From Aquimarina megaterium XH134 (GTDB taxonomy: Bacteria > Bacteroidota > Bacteroidia > Flavobacteriales > Flavobacteriaceae): 64,000 bases of DNA. Position numbers and translations under genes: made by a program. Positions 17,654 to 26,514 of this stretch are shown here, piece after piece. Location of the stretch: NCBI RefSeq assembly GCF_000520975.1, contig NZ_JACB01000015.1:1-64000 (forward strand). Direction: 5' to 3'. The notes beneath the pieces are model-generated. The model ran no database searches and was not told the DNA's origin. It was given only the letters and a program-made list of their open reading frames with translations. Each line of letters starts with the position of its first letter. Within the stretch, counting starts at the first letter, position 1.

Positions 17654-18115
17654 ATGACACCAAAAGAGAAATTAAACACACTTGGACTCCAATTACCTGA
17701 AATATCTGTTCCGGGAGGGTCTTATGTATCTGTAAATATAAGAGGTAATATTGCCTATGTAGCTATTCAATTTCCTATTCAAAATGGTGAATACTTATAT
17801 CAAGGCAGATTAGGAGATACCGTAACAACGGATCAAGGATATGAAGCTATGAAATTATGTGCTCTTAATGTTCTTGCCCAAATAGATAAAAAAATTGGCT
17901 TTGATGCTATTGAAGGGCTCAATCATATTGATGCTTACTTTCAGTCGGGTGCTCATTGGGACGATTCTCCTATTGTAGTAAATGGCGCTTCAGATCTATT
18001 TATTAAGATACTAGAAGAAAAAGGTACACACACAAGAGCAATTTTTGGAGTGGATAAGTTACCTCGAAATTTTTGTGTAGGCCTAACTACTTCATTTACA
18101 TTAAAAACCACTTAA
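17654..18115 (+). CDS. RidA/YjgF-family protein
   Basis: A 153-aa protein of the Rid superfamily, longer than classical RidA (about 128) and closer to the chorismate-mutase-like endoribonuclease subgroup. Visible elements are GGSYVSVNIRGNIAYVA near the start, YQGRLGDTVTTDQGYEAM, and the C-terminal HTRAIFGVDKLPRNF with the conserved Arg. Classical RidA hydrolyses reactive enamine/imine intermediates from PLP enzymes; whether this subgroup does so is not established. It follows the thioredoxin-like gene by 8 bp. Confidence 0.85.
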   Translation: MTPKEKLNTLGLQLPEISVPGGSYVSVNIRGNIAYVAIQFPIQNGEYLYQGRLGDTVTTDQGYEAMKLCALNVLAQIDKKIGFDAIEGLNHIDAYFQSGAHWDDSPIVVNGASDLFIKILEEKGTHTRAIFGVDKLPRNFCVGLTTSFTLKTT

Positions 18116-18168
18116 AAGTACTCTAACCAATAGCGTAAAAAAGTGAAATATCAAAATAGAGGGTGCTG

Positions 18169-18202
18169 TTGAACAGAACAAGCATTATTCTTTGTAAATT
18201 TG
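18169..18202 (+). promoter_or_regulatory. Candidate promoter of map
   Basis: TTG (18169-18171), a 23-nt spacer and TAAATTTG (18195-18202) fit the Bacteroidota consensus. The leader would be about 23 nt. Confidence 0.6.
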
Positions 18203-18230
18203 CCTTCTTTTATCAAGGAATTGTTTACAT

Positions 18231-19049
18231 ATGATTATTACTAAAACACGTGAAGAAATAGAATTAATGCGAGAAAGTGCATTAATTGTATCTAAGACAT
18301 TAGGGATGTTAGCCTCTGAAGTTAAACCTGGGGTAACTACGCTACAGTTGGATAAACTTGCAGAAGAATTTATTAGAGATCATGGTGCAATTCCTGGTTT
18401 TTTGGGATTGTACGATTTCCCAAATACCTTATGCATGAGTCCTAATGCTCAAGTGGTTCATGGGATCCCGAATAACAATCCATTAGAAGAAGGTGATATT
18501 ATATCTATTGATTGTGGTGCTATTAAAAATGATTTTTATGGAGATCATGCATATACATTTCCTGTAGGTGAAGTATCAAAAGAAGTAGAACGCTTACTTC
18601 GTATTACTAAAGAATCGCTATACGTTGGGATTGCCGAGTTTAAAGTTGGAAAACGAGTAGGTGATGTTGGATATGCAATCCAGAAGTTTACCGAAGAAGC
18701 CGGTTATGGTGTAGTTAGAGAATTAGTAGGTCATGGTTTGGGTAGAAAAATGCATGAAGATCCCGAGATGCCTAATTATGGACGTCGCGGTAAGGGGAAA
18801 AAGTTTATCGAAGGTATGGTCGTTGCTATAGAACCTATGACAAATATGGGAACACATCGTATCAAACAACTACAAGATGGTTGGACTATTCTTACGGCAG
18901 ACGGGAAACCAAGTGCTCATTTTGAGCATGACGTAGCTATAATCGACGGAAAGCCTGAAATTCTCTCGACCTTTAAATATATCTATCAGGCATTAGGCAT
19001 TGAGTCTAATGAAGAAGATGCCTTTAGACAAGAAGTATTGACTGTATAG
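18231..19049 (+). CDS. map: Type I methionine aminopeptidase
   Basis: A 272-aa cytoplasmic enzyme that removes N-terminal Met from nascent proteins. All five metal-ligand regions are visible: IDCGAIKNDFYGDHAYTF (two Asp), ELVGHGLGRKMHEDP (His), MVVAIEPMTN (Glu) and HFEHDVAI (Glu). VVHGIPNNNPLEEGD supplies the substrate-pocket His. Its length is slightly above the E. coli form because of a C-terminal tail. It has its own promoter; a methyltransferase gene follows after 47 bp. Confidence 0.96.
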   Translation: MIITKTREEIELMRESALIVSKTLGMLASEVKPGVTTLQLDKLAEEFIRDHGAIPGFLGLYDFPNTLCMSPNAQVVHGIPNNNPLEEGDIISIDCGAIKNDFYGDHAYTFPVGEVSKEVERLLRITKESLYVGIAEFKVGKRVGDVGYAIQKFTEEAGYGVVRELVGHGLGRKMHEDPEMPNYGRRGKGKKFIEGMVVAIEPMTNMGTHRIKQLQDGWTILTADGKPSAHFEHDVAIIDGKPEILSTFKYIYQALGIESNEEDAFRQEVLTV

Positions 19050-19096
19050 TATGTATTCTTTAAGTACTCAAAGTCTGCTTTGTGTAGCTTTTCAAA

Positions 19097-19864
19097 ATGA
19101 AAAAACTATTTAAATTCATACTTAATACCATCCCCAGACCACTATTGATTCGGTTGAGTTATATGGTGCGTCCCGTACTATCATTATGGTTACGAGGGAA
19201 TACTTATACCGATCCAATTGATGGTAAAAGTTTTTCTCGTTTTTTGCCTTACGGATATGGCACACAAAGAGACAATGTGCTATCTCCTTCGACTTTATCA
19301 TTAGAACGTCATAGGTTACTTTGGTTATTTCTAACTCATGAAACCGAATTTTTTACTACTCCTGCAAAAGTATTACATTTCGCTCCAGAGCAGGCTTTTT
19401 ATAAAAGATTTAGAAATTTAAAACATCTTGATTATACGACTACTGATCTTAACTCCCCGTTAGCAGACGTAAAAGCAGATATTTGTAATTTACCCTTTGC
19501 AGATAGTGAATATGACATTATTTTTTGTAATCATGTTTTAGAACATATCCGTGATGACACTGCAGCAATGCAAGAAATTTTAAGAGTTTTAAAACCAGGT
19601 GGAATGGCCATTCTTCAAATTCCTCAGGATCTAAATAGAGACACAACCTTTGAGGATGATAGCATTACAGATCCACAAGAACGCGCCAGAATATTTGGTC
19701 AATATGATCATGTAAGAGTTTATGGTCGAGATTATTTCGAAAAATTAAGAGCTATTGGTTTTAAAGTTGACGAGGTAGATTACACTAATATTTTATCAAA
19801 AGAATGTGTAACAAAATACTGTCTTGCTCCTGGAGAAATCCTTCCTGTTTGTTATAAGCCTTAA
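19097..19864 (+). CDS. Class I SAM-dependent methyltransferase
   Basis: A 255-aa protein. Residues about 92-185 form a Rossmann methyltransferase core: VLHFAPEQAF takes the place of motif I, TDLNSP, ADICNLPFADSEYDIIFC (motif II region), NHVLEHIRDD and LRVLKPGGMAILQIP (motif III). The preceding 90 residues are basic and hydrophobic near the start (PRPLLIRLSYMVRPVLSLWL), which might associate it with the membrane. Substrate unknown. It ends 3 bp before the convergent apbE stop and may share a transcript with map. Confidence 0.88.
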   Translation: MKKLFKFILNTIPRPLLIRLSYMVRPVLSLWLRGNTYTDPIDGKSFSRFLPYGYGTQRDNVLSPSTLSLERHRLLWLFLTHETEFFTTPAKVLHFAPEQAFYKRFRNLKHLDYTTTDLNSPLADVKADICNLPFADSEYDIIFCNHVLEHIRDDTAAMQEILRVLKPGGMAILQIPQDLNRDTTFEDDSITDPQERARIFGQYDHVRVYGRDYFEKLRAIGFKVDEVDYTNILSKECVTKYCLAPGEILPVCYKP

Positions 19865-19867
19865 TAC

Positions 19868-20863
19868 TTACTTTTCAGGAAAACCATTTATAGTTAGTGT
19901 TTTTAATTCTTTATTTTGATCTTCATAAATAAAGAATGCTTTGAGTTCTTGATGCGTTTCTAAGAATTTTTTTGAACCTTCTAATCCCATCGACATTAAT
20001 GCAGTCGCATATGCATCTGCTTCCATACAGGTATTGGCAATAATAGAAACTGCTAGAAGATTTGATTTTAATGGGTATCCCGTTTTAGCATTCAAAATAT
20101 GAATATATCGCTCTCCATTTTCATCAATTTTATACTTTCTATATCCGCCAGAAGTCGCCATAGCTTCATCGTGTAATGAAATTACTTTACTATAGGATTG
20201 TGTGTCATCAAAGTTAGGATCTTCTACCCCTATTCTCCATGGTTTTTGTTTAATTACATTACTTCCTTTACCTCTAATCTCCCCTCCTATCTCAACCAGG
20301 TAATTCTTAAACCCCTTGCTTTCAAAAAATTCAGCAAAAACATCTACTCCATATCCTTTTGCCAATGCATTAAAATCGATATATGTTTTAGGATCATTTT
20401 TTACAATTTTATTCTCTTTCAGTATTACTTTGTGTAAACCAACCGAGAGCAATAAACTATCTATTTTAAGACTATCTAAAGAGGCTATTTTTCCTTCTGG
20501 TCCAAAATCCCATGCATTTACCAAAATCCCAATTGTAGGATCAAAAGCTCCATTTGTTTCTTTATGTATCCTTTTAGAAGCATCAAACACTTTTACAAAA
20601 TGTTCATCTATCACTACAGTAGTATTGCCAGAGTTTATTCTCGATATATCAGAATCCTTACTATAAGTAGACATTGATTTGTTGATCACATTTATCAAAC
20701 TATCATATGATTTTGAAAAATCATACTCTTGATCATCTATAAACTGAACCGAAAACGTGGTTCCAAAAGCTTTTCCATTCGTATAATTAAGGTGTAACTT
20801 AGATTCCTTTTTGCATGAGAAAAATATCCCTATTAATACAACTATCCCTATTTTTCGAATCAT
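19868..20863 (-). CDS. apbE: FAD:protein FMN transferase (ApbE), lipoprotein
   Basis: A 331-aa lipoprotein (signal ending FFSC, Cys17) that covalently attaches FMN to threonines of target proteins such as NqrB and NqrC on the outer face of the inner membrane. ApbE motifs are visible: GTTFSVQF, DFNALAKGYGVDVF, YLVEIGGEIRGKG, WRIGVEDP, MATSGGYRKY and the ILNAKTGYPL / ADAYATALM metal site. It lies 4 bp after the 125-aa NQR-associated gene. The nqr operon that it should serve is about 9 kb away on the same strand. Confidence 0.95.
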   Translation of the reverse strand: MIRKIGIVVLIGIFFSCKKESKLHLNYTNGKAFGTTFSVQFIDDQEYDFSKSYDSLINVINKSMSTYSKDSDISRINSGNTTVVIDEHFVKVFDASKRIHKETNGAFDPTIGILVNAWDFGPEGKIASLDSLKIDSLLLSVGLHKVILKENKIVKNDPKTYIDFNALAKGYGVDVFAEFFESKGFKNYLVEIGGEIRGKGSNVIKQKPWRIGVEDPNFDDTQSYSKVISLHDEAMATSGGYRKYKIDENGERYIHILNAKTGYPLKSNLLAVSIIANTCMEADAYATALMSMGLEGSKKFLETHQELKAFFIYEDQNKELKTLTINGFPEK

Positions 20864-20867
20864 AATT

Positions 20868-21245
20868 TTAGTTCAGATGAGTTTCAATGGTTTGTAGTCC
20901 TGCATATTCCAAAATATATTCTTCGTTTAAAAGTACCGGTTTATTTGGGTTTTCAGAATTTTGTAACCCAACACCTGCATAGAACACTTTTGCTTCTTGT
21001 TCTATAGCGTGTTTTTTAAACGACTCCATCCAGATCATATCATAATTATGAGGGTTATCTGGATACGAAACTGCTTTAACAAGTACAAAATATCTTTGAT
21101 TAGATTTATCAATACACACAAACTGAGGATGTTTTCCCAAAGTGCTATTAATAGCAATAAATTCGAAGCCTTTTTTTTCTAATTCTTCACCTACAATATT
21201 CATTGCAAGGTTATGTAATTCTTGTTTAGTAAGTATTCTGGTCAT
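20868..21245 (-). CDS. Small conserved protein associated with apbE/nqr (often labelled NQR subunit F by proximity)
   Basis: A 125-aa soluble protein without signal peptide or membrane segment. It has an alpha-beta pattern (LTKQELHNLAMNIVGEELEK, then QFVCIDKSNQRYFVLVKAV). From memory, proteins like this lie between nqrF and apbE in flavobacteria and are named after NqrF only because of location; it has no NqrF domain. Four bases separate it from apbE, so they are co-transcribed. A TATCTTTG box (minus strand, 21253-21260) sits only 7 bp before the start, implying a leaderless or nearly leaderless mRNA. Function unknown. Confidence 0.82.
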   Translation of the reverse strand: MTRILTKQELHNLAMNIVGEELEKKGFEFIAINSTLGKHPQFVCIDKSNQRYFVLVKAVSYPDNPHNYDMIWMESFKKHAIEQEAKVFYAGVGLQNSENPNKPVLLNEEYILEYAGLQTIETHLN

Positions 21246-21735
21246 AGCGTTGCAAAGATATTATTTTGGAAATATAATTCTGAATTATACAACGAGTAAA
21301 TTTGTAGTCTTAATTCACCCCTCCTGTTAACCTTTCTTTGCTTACCTCAACCGTAAAAAAGAAACAAAACTGCTTCTACATTTTGTATTCGTTACTCGAT
21401 ATTCAGCATTCATTCCGGCTTCATTTTTTTTTACTTTAGTATTTTACATTTTCACTTTTAAAACCGGTTCTCGATAGTTCTGCTTAGCCTGTCGAAGTAC
21501 TGTTTTTCTCCATTATCATTGCGAAAAATCACTCGAACAGACATATTTATATCATTTACCTACTGTATATATTGTAAATAATAGTATAAAATATAGCCAT
21601 TATTTTACGCATTCAGAGAAATTATTGTATGTTTAATGTGATAATTTGATAGTCCTGAAAACGTCTGTAGAATTATCTTTTTAGTGTATTAAAATTCTTA
21701 ACCTTTTTAACGTAATAACCTTATAAACATACCCT
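21246..21735. other. 490-bp intergenic region with a divergent promoter zone and a degenerate repeat
   Basis: Near the left edge are TATCTTTG on the minus strand (21253-21260) and TAAATTTG on the plus strand (21297-21304), neither with a TTG at good spacing. A 76-bp stretch at 21468-21543 resembles the right part of the MITE-like element. The rest holds no open frame and no clear hairpin. Confidence 0.5.
21468..21543 (+). repeat. Degenerate partial copy of the MITE-like element's right half
   Basis: TTCTCGATAGTTCT, CGAAGTAC, TTTTTCT and GCGAAAAA...TCGAA blocks occur in the same order and spacing as at 15849-15923. The inverted ends and target duplication are missing, so it is an old remnant or an independent dispersed repeat. 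Confidence 0.5.
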
Positions 21736-22230
21736 ATGGAAAATAAAATTACTTTGGCCGGATTAGATTTCGTAATTAATTTTTGTAATAAAATAAATGC
21801 CCAACCTATTCCCCTGGCAGAAGTCCCACAACAATCTTTAGCTAATATATATGCCAATCCCAAAGGAGAAAGACATTATATTGTTAATATCATTTCATTT
21901 TTACCCGTTAAACTAGATCCTTTAAAAAACACCAGTAGTGGTTTGTTTTTAAATGAAGAAAAAACCATATTTTTTAATTATAATGGAGTTACAGATGTAA
22001 AAACCACTATAGATACCGAAAGTGGTTTAGTCGTATCACGTGATTTTAATATTGTATATGATTCTACAGATCCTATCCCTTCAGAATTTGATATGTACCA
22101 TATTCAGATAGATTATAAAATTGCGTCGCTGAGAACACAGAGTGTAGAAGCTATTGTAGTACATGATAAAAACCTAGATCCCGAGACCGATAGGGGTACA
22201 GTGACTTCTCCTGCAACAGCTGAAGAATAA
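21736..22230 (+). CDS. Hypothetical protein coupled to a histidine kinase
   Basis: A 164-aa protein with no signal peptide, membrane segment or family that I recognise. The N-terminal half includes ITLAGLDFVINFCNKIN and GERHYIVNIISF; the middle has a beta-like alternation around FFNYNGVTDVKTTIDTESG; the C-terminus is acidic and proline/threonine-rich. The histidine-kinase gene starts one base after its stop codon, so translation is probably coupled and the proteins may act together. It could be a cytoplasmic regulator, scaffold or sensor partner, but nothing in the sequence decides this. Confidence 0.7.
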   Translation: MENKITLAGLDFVINFCNKINAQPIPLAEVPQQSLANIYANPKGERHYIVNIISFLPVKLDPLKNTSSGLFLNEEKTIFFNYNGVTDVKTTIDTESGLVVSRDFNIVYDSTDPIPSEFDMYHIQIDYKIASLRTQSVEAIVVHDKNLDPETDRGTVTSPATAEE

Positions 22231-22231
22231 A

Positions 22232-23959
22232 ATGTTTAAATGGTTTATTATATGGTGTATACTCTTTGGCTATACTAGTACATATTGTCAATCTCAAAAA
22301 ACTGGCCAAATAGGCTTGTTTTATGATCATATGGATCACTACTGCAAAGAAAAGGATAAAGTTACCGATTTTTGTAAAGCAGTAGAGTTTCATCGTAGTC
22401 GTAAACGGGATTCTTCTTATATCTATGCAGGTAGAGCATTAGAAACAATTAAATATCGGGAGCAACGGGACATCCTTTATTATATACAAGGAGTAAGTGC
22501 AATTCACAAAAAACTGTACACCAAAGCGCTCCAGAACATGAATAGTATTTCTGAACATTTTAAATTTTCAGGACTGAAAGATCATAAACTTGGACGAATT
22601 TATTTGGGGTTAGAAAATTATGATAAATGCATATATCATTACAAAAAATGGCTAAATCATGATAATGATGGTAAAAATGACATTTTTTTAAAAGTTGCTT
22701 ACCACAATTTAGGTATTTCTTACCTACATAAAAAAGAGTATGCGAATACAAAGCTTTATTTCTCCAAAGAATTAGCCTTAATTAAAGAAGAGGATACCAC
22801 CCATATTATTAGAGTCAAAATGGATCTTGCCAATGCCTATTATAGTCAATATAGAGATGAGGAAGCCATCGCGCTATTTGAAGAAGCATACCGACTGGCT
22901 ATTTTATTTCATGATATCAAACTCAAACAGGATACAGCCAAAAACATGGCGGTGGTAGAAAAAAACAGAAAACGGTATCAAGAAAGTGTCGCTTACTATA
23001 TAGAATATGGGAAATGGAAAGATTCTATCTGGAATAGGGATAAAATCTGGGAGCTTACCGAAAAAGACAAGCAACTTGCCATTGCACAAAAGGAGCAGGA
23101 AATACGGTTGCAGGATGAAAAGATAAAACGACAAAAAACGCAACGTAACGGTCTGATTATAGGAAGTTCCCTCTTACTCTTGTTTATTGGTATTCTAGGG
23201 TATTTTTACAAATTGTTAATGGGTAAAAAGAAACTGATTACAGAACAGAAAGAACAATTGGATATCGCAAACACAACCAAGGATTATCTCTTTTCTGTAG
23301 TCTCACATGATTTACGATCTCCTGTTAACGCGCTAAAACGACAACATGAAAAATTGCTGGATCACATAGCCGAAAAAGATTTATTGGGAATCAAAAAAAC
23401 TGCGGATACCGCAATTACCTTAACAGAGTCTACCAGTCATTTATTAAACAATGTACTGCACTGGTCATTAGAGCAAAGTGAACAATTATTTTTTGAACCT
23501 GAAACATATCCTTTAAAACCCATTCTTGAACATGTTATAAGTGATTATGAGTATTTGGCAACAACCAAAGACATTGTACTCAAAACCACATTAGATGCCT
23601 CTATTTTGGTTATGGTTGATAAAGAATCTCTAAAAATTGTGCTTCGTAATATTCTTGATAATGCTATTAAATATACCAAAAACGAAGGAAAAATCACGAT
23701 AACCTCTGGTAATCATGCTGCAGATAAATGTTATATTGAGATTAAAGATACGGGTGCTGGTATTCCACCAGAGATTTTAGCAAAAATCAACTCATTACAT
23801 GACATTACCACCGATAAAATTGATCGGTCTAAGGGCGTAGGTCTTGGGTTGCTATTATGCCATACACTTATCAAAAAAAACAATGGACAAATACTATTTG
23901 ATAGTGAGCCCGGTAAAGGGACAACCATTAAGATTGTATTACCAAAAGGAATTGATTAG
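22232..23959 (+). CDS. TPR-containing sensor histidine kinase
   Basis: A 575-aa kinase. The N-terminal hydrophobic stretch (FKWFIIWCILFGYTSTYCQ) looks like a signal peptide, placing residues 21-300 in the periplasm. These hold several TPR-like helical pairs (YHNLGISYLHKKEYANTKL, DLANAYYSQYRDEEAIALFE). A coiled segment (about 275-300) and one membrane helix (about 305-326) lead to the HisKA domain with His359 in FSVVSHDLRSPV. The ATPase domain has the N box RNILDNAIKYT (about 470), G1 DTGAGIP (about 507) and G2 GVGLGLLL (about 538). Its cognate regulator is the LytTR protein starting 198 bp downstream. Confidence 0.92.
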   Translation: MFKWFIIWCILFGYTSTYCQSQKTGQIGLFYDHMDHYCKEKDKVTDFCKAVEFHRSRKRDSSYIYAGRALETIKYREQRDILYYIQGVSAIHKKLYTKALQNMNSISEHFKFSGLKDHKLGRIYLGLENYDKCIYHYKKWLNHDNDGKNDIFLKVAYHNLGISYLHKKEYANTKLYFSKELALIKEEDTTHIIRVKMDLANAYYSQYRDEEAIALFEEAYRLAILFHDIKLKQDTAKNMAVVEKNRKRYQESVAYYIEYGKWKDSIWNRDKIWELTEKDKQLAIAQKEQEIRLQDEKIKRQKTQRNGLIIGSSLLLLFIGILGYFYKLLMGKKKLITEQKEQLDIANTTKDYLFSVVSHDLRSPVNALKRQHEKLLDHIAEKDLLGIKKTADTAITLTESTSHLLNNVLHWSLEQSEQLFFEPETYPLKPILEHVISDYEYLATTKDIVLKTTLDASILVMVDKESLKIVLRNILDNAIKYTKNEGKITITSGNHAADKCYIEIKDTGAGIPPEILAKINSLHDITTDKIDRSKGVGLGLLLCHTLIKKNNGQILFDSEPGKGTTIKIVLPKGID

Positions 23960-24157
23960 TTATAAAAGCCTGTAATAGGTACTTAATGCACCAAAACCAT
24001 TACCAATGTGGTTTGTGAAATGTATATAGATGAAATGAGCATTAGTAAGTACTAAAATTTAGACGTGTGAAATAAGCTATAACAATTGAATTAATATCAA
24101 CCTAGATATTCAATAGCGAATTCCATCTGACAATTAAAAAACAATAAAAAAGAACAG

Positions 24158-24901
24158 ATGAAAACATTAAGATTATTAGTATTAGAAGACGAAGACGAAG
24201 AAGCTAAAGAAATTTCAGAATTTTTGAGTAATAATAATTTTGAAGTGACGAGAGCTTCAACGATACAAGATGCCGAAAGAAAAATACAAGATCATTTCTT
24301 TGACATGATCATTTTGGATATTATGATAGACGGGAAACCAGATGGTATTGTTTTGGCACAACAGATTAATGAGCAACAGCTTAACATCCCTTTTTTATTT
24401 TTGACCAGTACGCAGAGTAAACATTTTTTTGACCTGGCTAAACTCACACAACCAGCAACTTATTTACTTAAACCATATAACACCTTAGAACTTCTTTTTT
24501 CTATAGAGCTTGCTATCGAAAAGCACTATAAACAATCTAATACTTTAAGTTTTAACTCAGAAAATGCAGTACTGAGCCCTACTTATATTTTTGTAAAAAA
24601 GAATAAAAGTGTTATGAAATTAGCTATAGAATCTATTCATTATATTGAGGTAAAAGAAAAATATTGTAATCTGATAAGTAAAGAAGGTAATTTTTTGATT
24701 AAGCTGTCCTTAATAAAAGTAAAAGAGCTATTATCAAACCCAGATTTTACGCAAGTGCATCGTAATTTTTTGGTCAATATTAAAAAAATTAAAGAAATCT
24801 ACTTCGAAGACAATCTTATCATATTAGAGAACGATGCCAAAATCCCATTTAGCGAACGCTATAAAGCTTTATTTATAAAGGATAACGATATATTAAACTA
24901 A
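24158..24901 (+). CDS. LytTR-family response regulator
   Basis: A 247-aa two-domain regulator. The receiver domain (1-122) has acidic residues E10-D11-E12, phosphoacceptor Asp54 in IILDIMIDG, Thr83 in FLTSTQ and Lys105 in LLKPYN. The LytTR DNA-binding domain (about 143-245) has IESIHYIEVKEKYCNL, VHRNFLVNIKKI and PFSERYKAL. It lies downstream of the TPR kinase on the same strand, so the two form a two-component system. Targets are unknown; the adjacent 665-bp non-coding region and the divergent genes beyond it are candidates. Confidence 0.93.
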   Translation: MKTLRLLVLEDEDEEAKEISEFLSNNNFEVTRASTIQDAERKIQDHFFDMIILDIMIDGKPDGIVLAQQINEQQLNIPFLFLTSTQSKHFFDLAKLTQPATYLLKPYNTLELLFSIELAIEKHYKQSNTLSFNSENAVLSPTYIFVKKNKSVMKLAIESIHYIEVKEKYCNLISKEGNFLIKLSLIKVKELLSNPDFTQVHRNFLVNIKKIKEIYFEDNLIILENDAKIPFSERYKALFIKDNDILN

Positions 24902-24966
24902 ATACATTGTATTGTTAAGATATATACTATTAGCACCAAGTAAAACAAGCACATTATACCTTTGGT

Positions 24967-25030
24967 AAATATGGCTGCTCCTGCCGTAACGGCAAACCCC
25001 CATTTCACCCTCAACAGAAGCAGCATATTT
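24967..25030 (+). other. Two-level hairpin element (possible terminator, small RNA or 34-codon ORF)
   Basis: AAATATG (24967-24973) pairs with CATATTT (25024-25030); after a one-base bulge CTGCT-C-CTG (24975-24983) pairs with CAG-A-AGCAG (25015-25023) except for one mismatch. Inside lies TGCCG-TAA-CGGCA (24982-24994), sharing two bases with the outer arm. The segment is visibly more GC-rich than its surroundings. An ATG at 24971 opens 34 codons to a stop at 25073-25075; I cannot tell whether it is translated. Confidence 0.45.
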
Positions 25031-25493
25031 TCTATAAAAACTAAATGTATGAACGTTTTAATTTTATTTGACTAAACACAAATTCTATTCATGCTATAAT
25101 CGTAAATCCAATCTTAATAATTCATTCTCACACTACTACTTCCTTCTTCGCACGCTTTTAATTGGTTATCGAATCTGGTTTTATTATCATTTCTATGGTA
25201 AAATTAATCAGATTTACACTACCTCTTAAAAGTAATGTCATAAGCGTTAAAAACTAAAGCATAAGTGTATCCATATTGGGTATAATACTATTTCTAATTT
25301 GAATGTGCTCGTAAGAACAATAGCATTTTTTATTTTAAACAAAAAACAAAAGCTTGTACTAAGCTCGATTAGATATTAAGTGTAGCCTGCAGTTACATCT
25401 TATTTTGAGGTATAGAGCAAAAAGAGCAATTTTTTAAGTACGTAATCCCAATAATTACTCTTACTTCAATATTCATATCATTAAGTATCTTCA

Positions 25494-25526
25494 AGACCTC
25501 ACAGGTTTTAAAAACCTGTGAGGTCT
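25494..25526. repeat. 33-bp perfect palindrome (AGACCTCACAGGTTTT arms)
   Basis: Two perfect 16-base arms are separated by one base. It lies 41 bp beyond the stop of the DUF4846 gene and could act as its terminator on the minus strand, although no T-tract follows. Palindromes of this sequence resemble dispersed repeats I have seen in Bacteroidota. Confidence 0.6.
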
Positions 25527-25566
25527 AATAAAAACTTCAGCATCAAATATATTTACATTGAAACAT

Positions 25567-26445
25567 TTACTTAAACCTAATAAATTGTGCTTTTCCAAAA
25601 TAATAACTCGGTGTATAGACAGGCTGGTTTTCGTCAAACTTATACCATGGAGAGATTGCAGTATCTTCAAAGTTTTTAAGCAGGCATACATTCTGAGCTG
25701 GTGTATTTCCCTGAGCCAGAAGATACATCTTATCTCCTTGATCATTTATGATTTCATCTACTATGATTTCAATATGCCCTGGAGAACCAGGTTTGACAAG
25801 CATATCACCAATTTGTATATCTTTTACTGATATTTTTTGTAGTTCGTTATGCATCGATAGAGTTCCTGCATAAGTATATATAAGATTTAAATATTTATAA
25901 AAATTAGCTTTAGAATCATTGGGGGATGCCGTTTTATGAAACGTTACTTTGTTGCCATTTATTTTTGGGCGATATCCTTGTGCATATTTACGCCACGAAC
26001 AATAATGACCCGAGGTAAAATTAAACCCTATTTCATCTTTTCTGTTTTGCCCCCACAAATATTCTGATCGAATTCTCATCAGTGCATCTGCACATTGTTG
26101 TAATCCATTTGAAGGAACAGGGACTTCTAGAATTGCTTCGTGCCAATGTTGCGCAAAATATTCGCTATCATCATAATTTATAATCTTGCTTCCATAAGAT
26201 TTTAACGGATAGTGACGTAAATATTCCTGAAAAGAGCCTGACATATATTCTGTTCTCTTATACCCATCAGGAATCATAACCCGAGTTGAGATAGAATCTC
26301 CTTTACTATTAATATAACTTGTTTTTGTAACTACATCTGTAACGATGCCTTTTACATGATTGGTTACCATTTTTCCTTTTGATGTATTCTTAAATACCAA
26401 TATTAAAACAATGATTACAACCAGAGATACTATATACTTCTTCAT
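25567..26445 (-). CDS. DUF4846-domain protein, membrane-anchored or secreted
   Basis: A 292-aa protein with an N-terminal hydrophobic segment (IVSLVVIIVLILVF). The body matches DUF4846 as I know it: PDGYKRTEYMSGSFQEYLRH, then AQHWHEAILEVP, then QQCADALMRIRSEYLW, FNFTSGHYCSW and, near the C-terminus, VKPGSPGHIEIIVDE and YLLAQGNTPAQN. The conserved Cys and His positions in the second half (GHYCSW, GSPGHIEI) suggest an enzyme with a papain/NlpC-like arrangement, but this is inference. The DUF5916 gene is 69 bp upstream on the same strand. Confidence 0.82.
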   Translation of the reverse strand: MKKYIVSLVVIIVLILVFKNTSKGKMVTNHVKGIVTDVVTKTSYINSKGDSISTRVMIPDGYKRTEYMSGSFQEYLRHYPLKSYGSKIINYDDSEYFAQHWHEAILEVPVPSNGLQQCADALMRIRSEYLWGQNRKDEIGFNFTSGHYCSWRKYAQGYRPKINGNKVTFHKTASPNDSKANFYKYLNLIYTYAGTLSMHNELQKISVKDIQIGDMLVKPGSPGHIEIIVDEIINDQGDKMYLLAQGNTPAQNVCLLKNFEDTAISPWYKFDENQPVYTPSYYFGKAQFIRFK

Positions 26446-26514
26446 AAAACCTCATTTATACTCAAAAATAAAAAAACCAGTATAATTGCTTATACCCATT
26501 TACAGTGAAATAAT

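Larger units (their letters stand above)
24902..25566. other. 665-bp convergent non-coding region with two inverted repeats
   Basis: No gene over 35 codons is present. Two inverted repeats stand out: a folded element at 24967-25030 and a 33-bp palindrome at 25494-25526, both listed separately. The remainder is AT-rich with nothing recognisable. Confidence 0.55.

Noticed and set aside
21297..21304. TAAATTTG on the plus strand as a promoter for the kinase operon
   Set aside because: It lies over 430 bp from the first start codon and has no TTG at normal spacing; it is kept only as a note in the intergenic entry.
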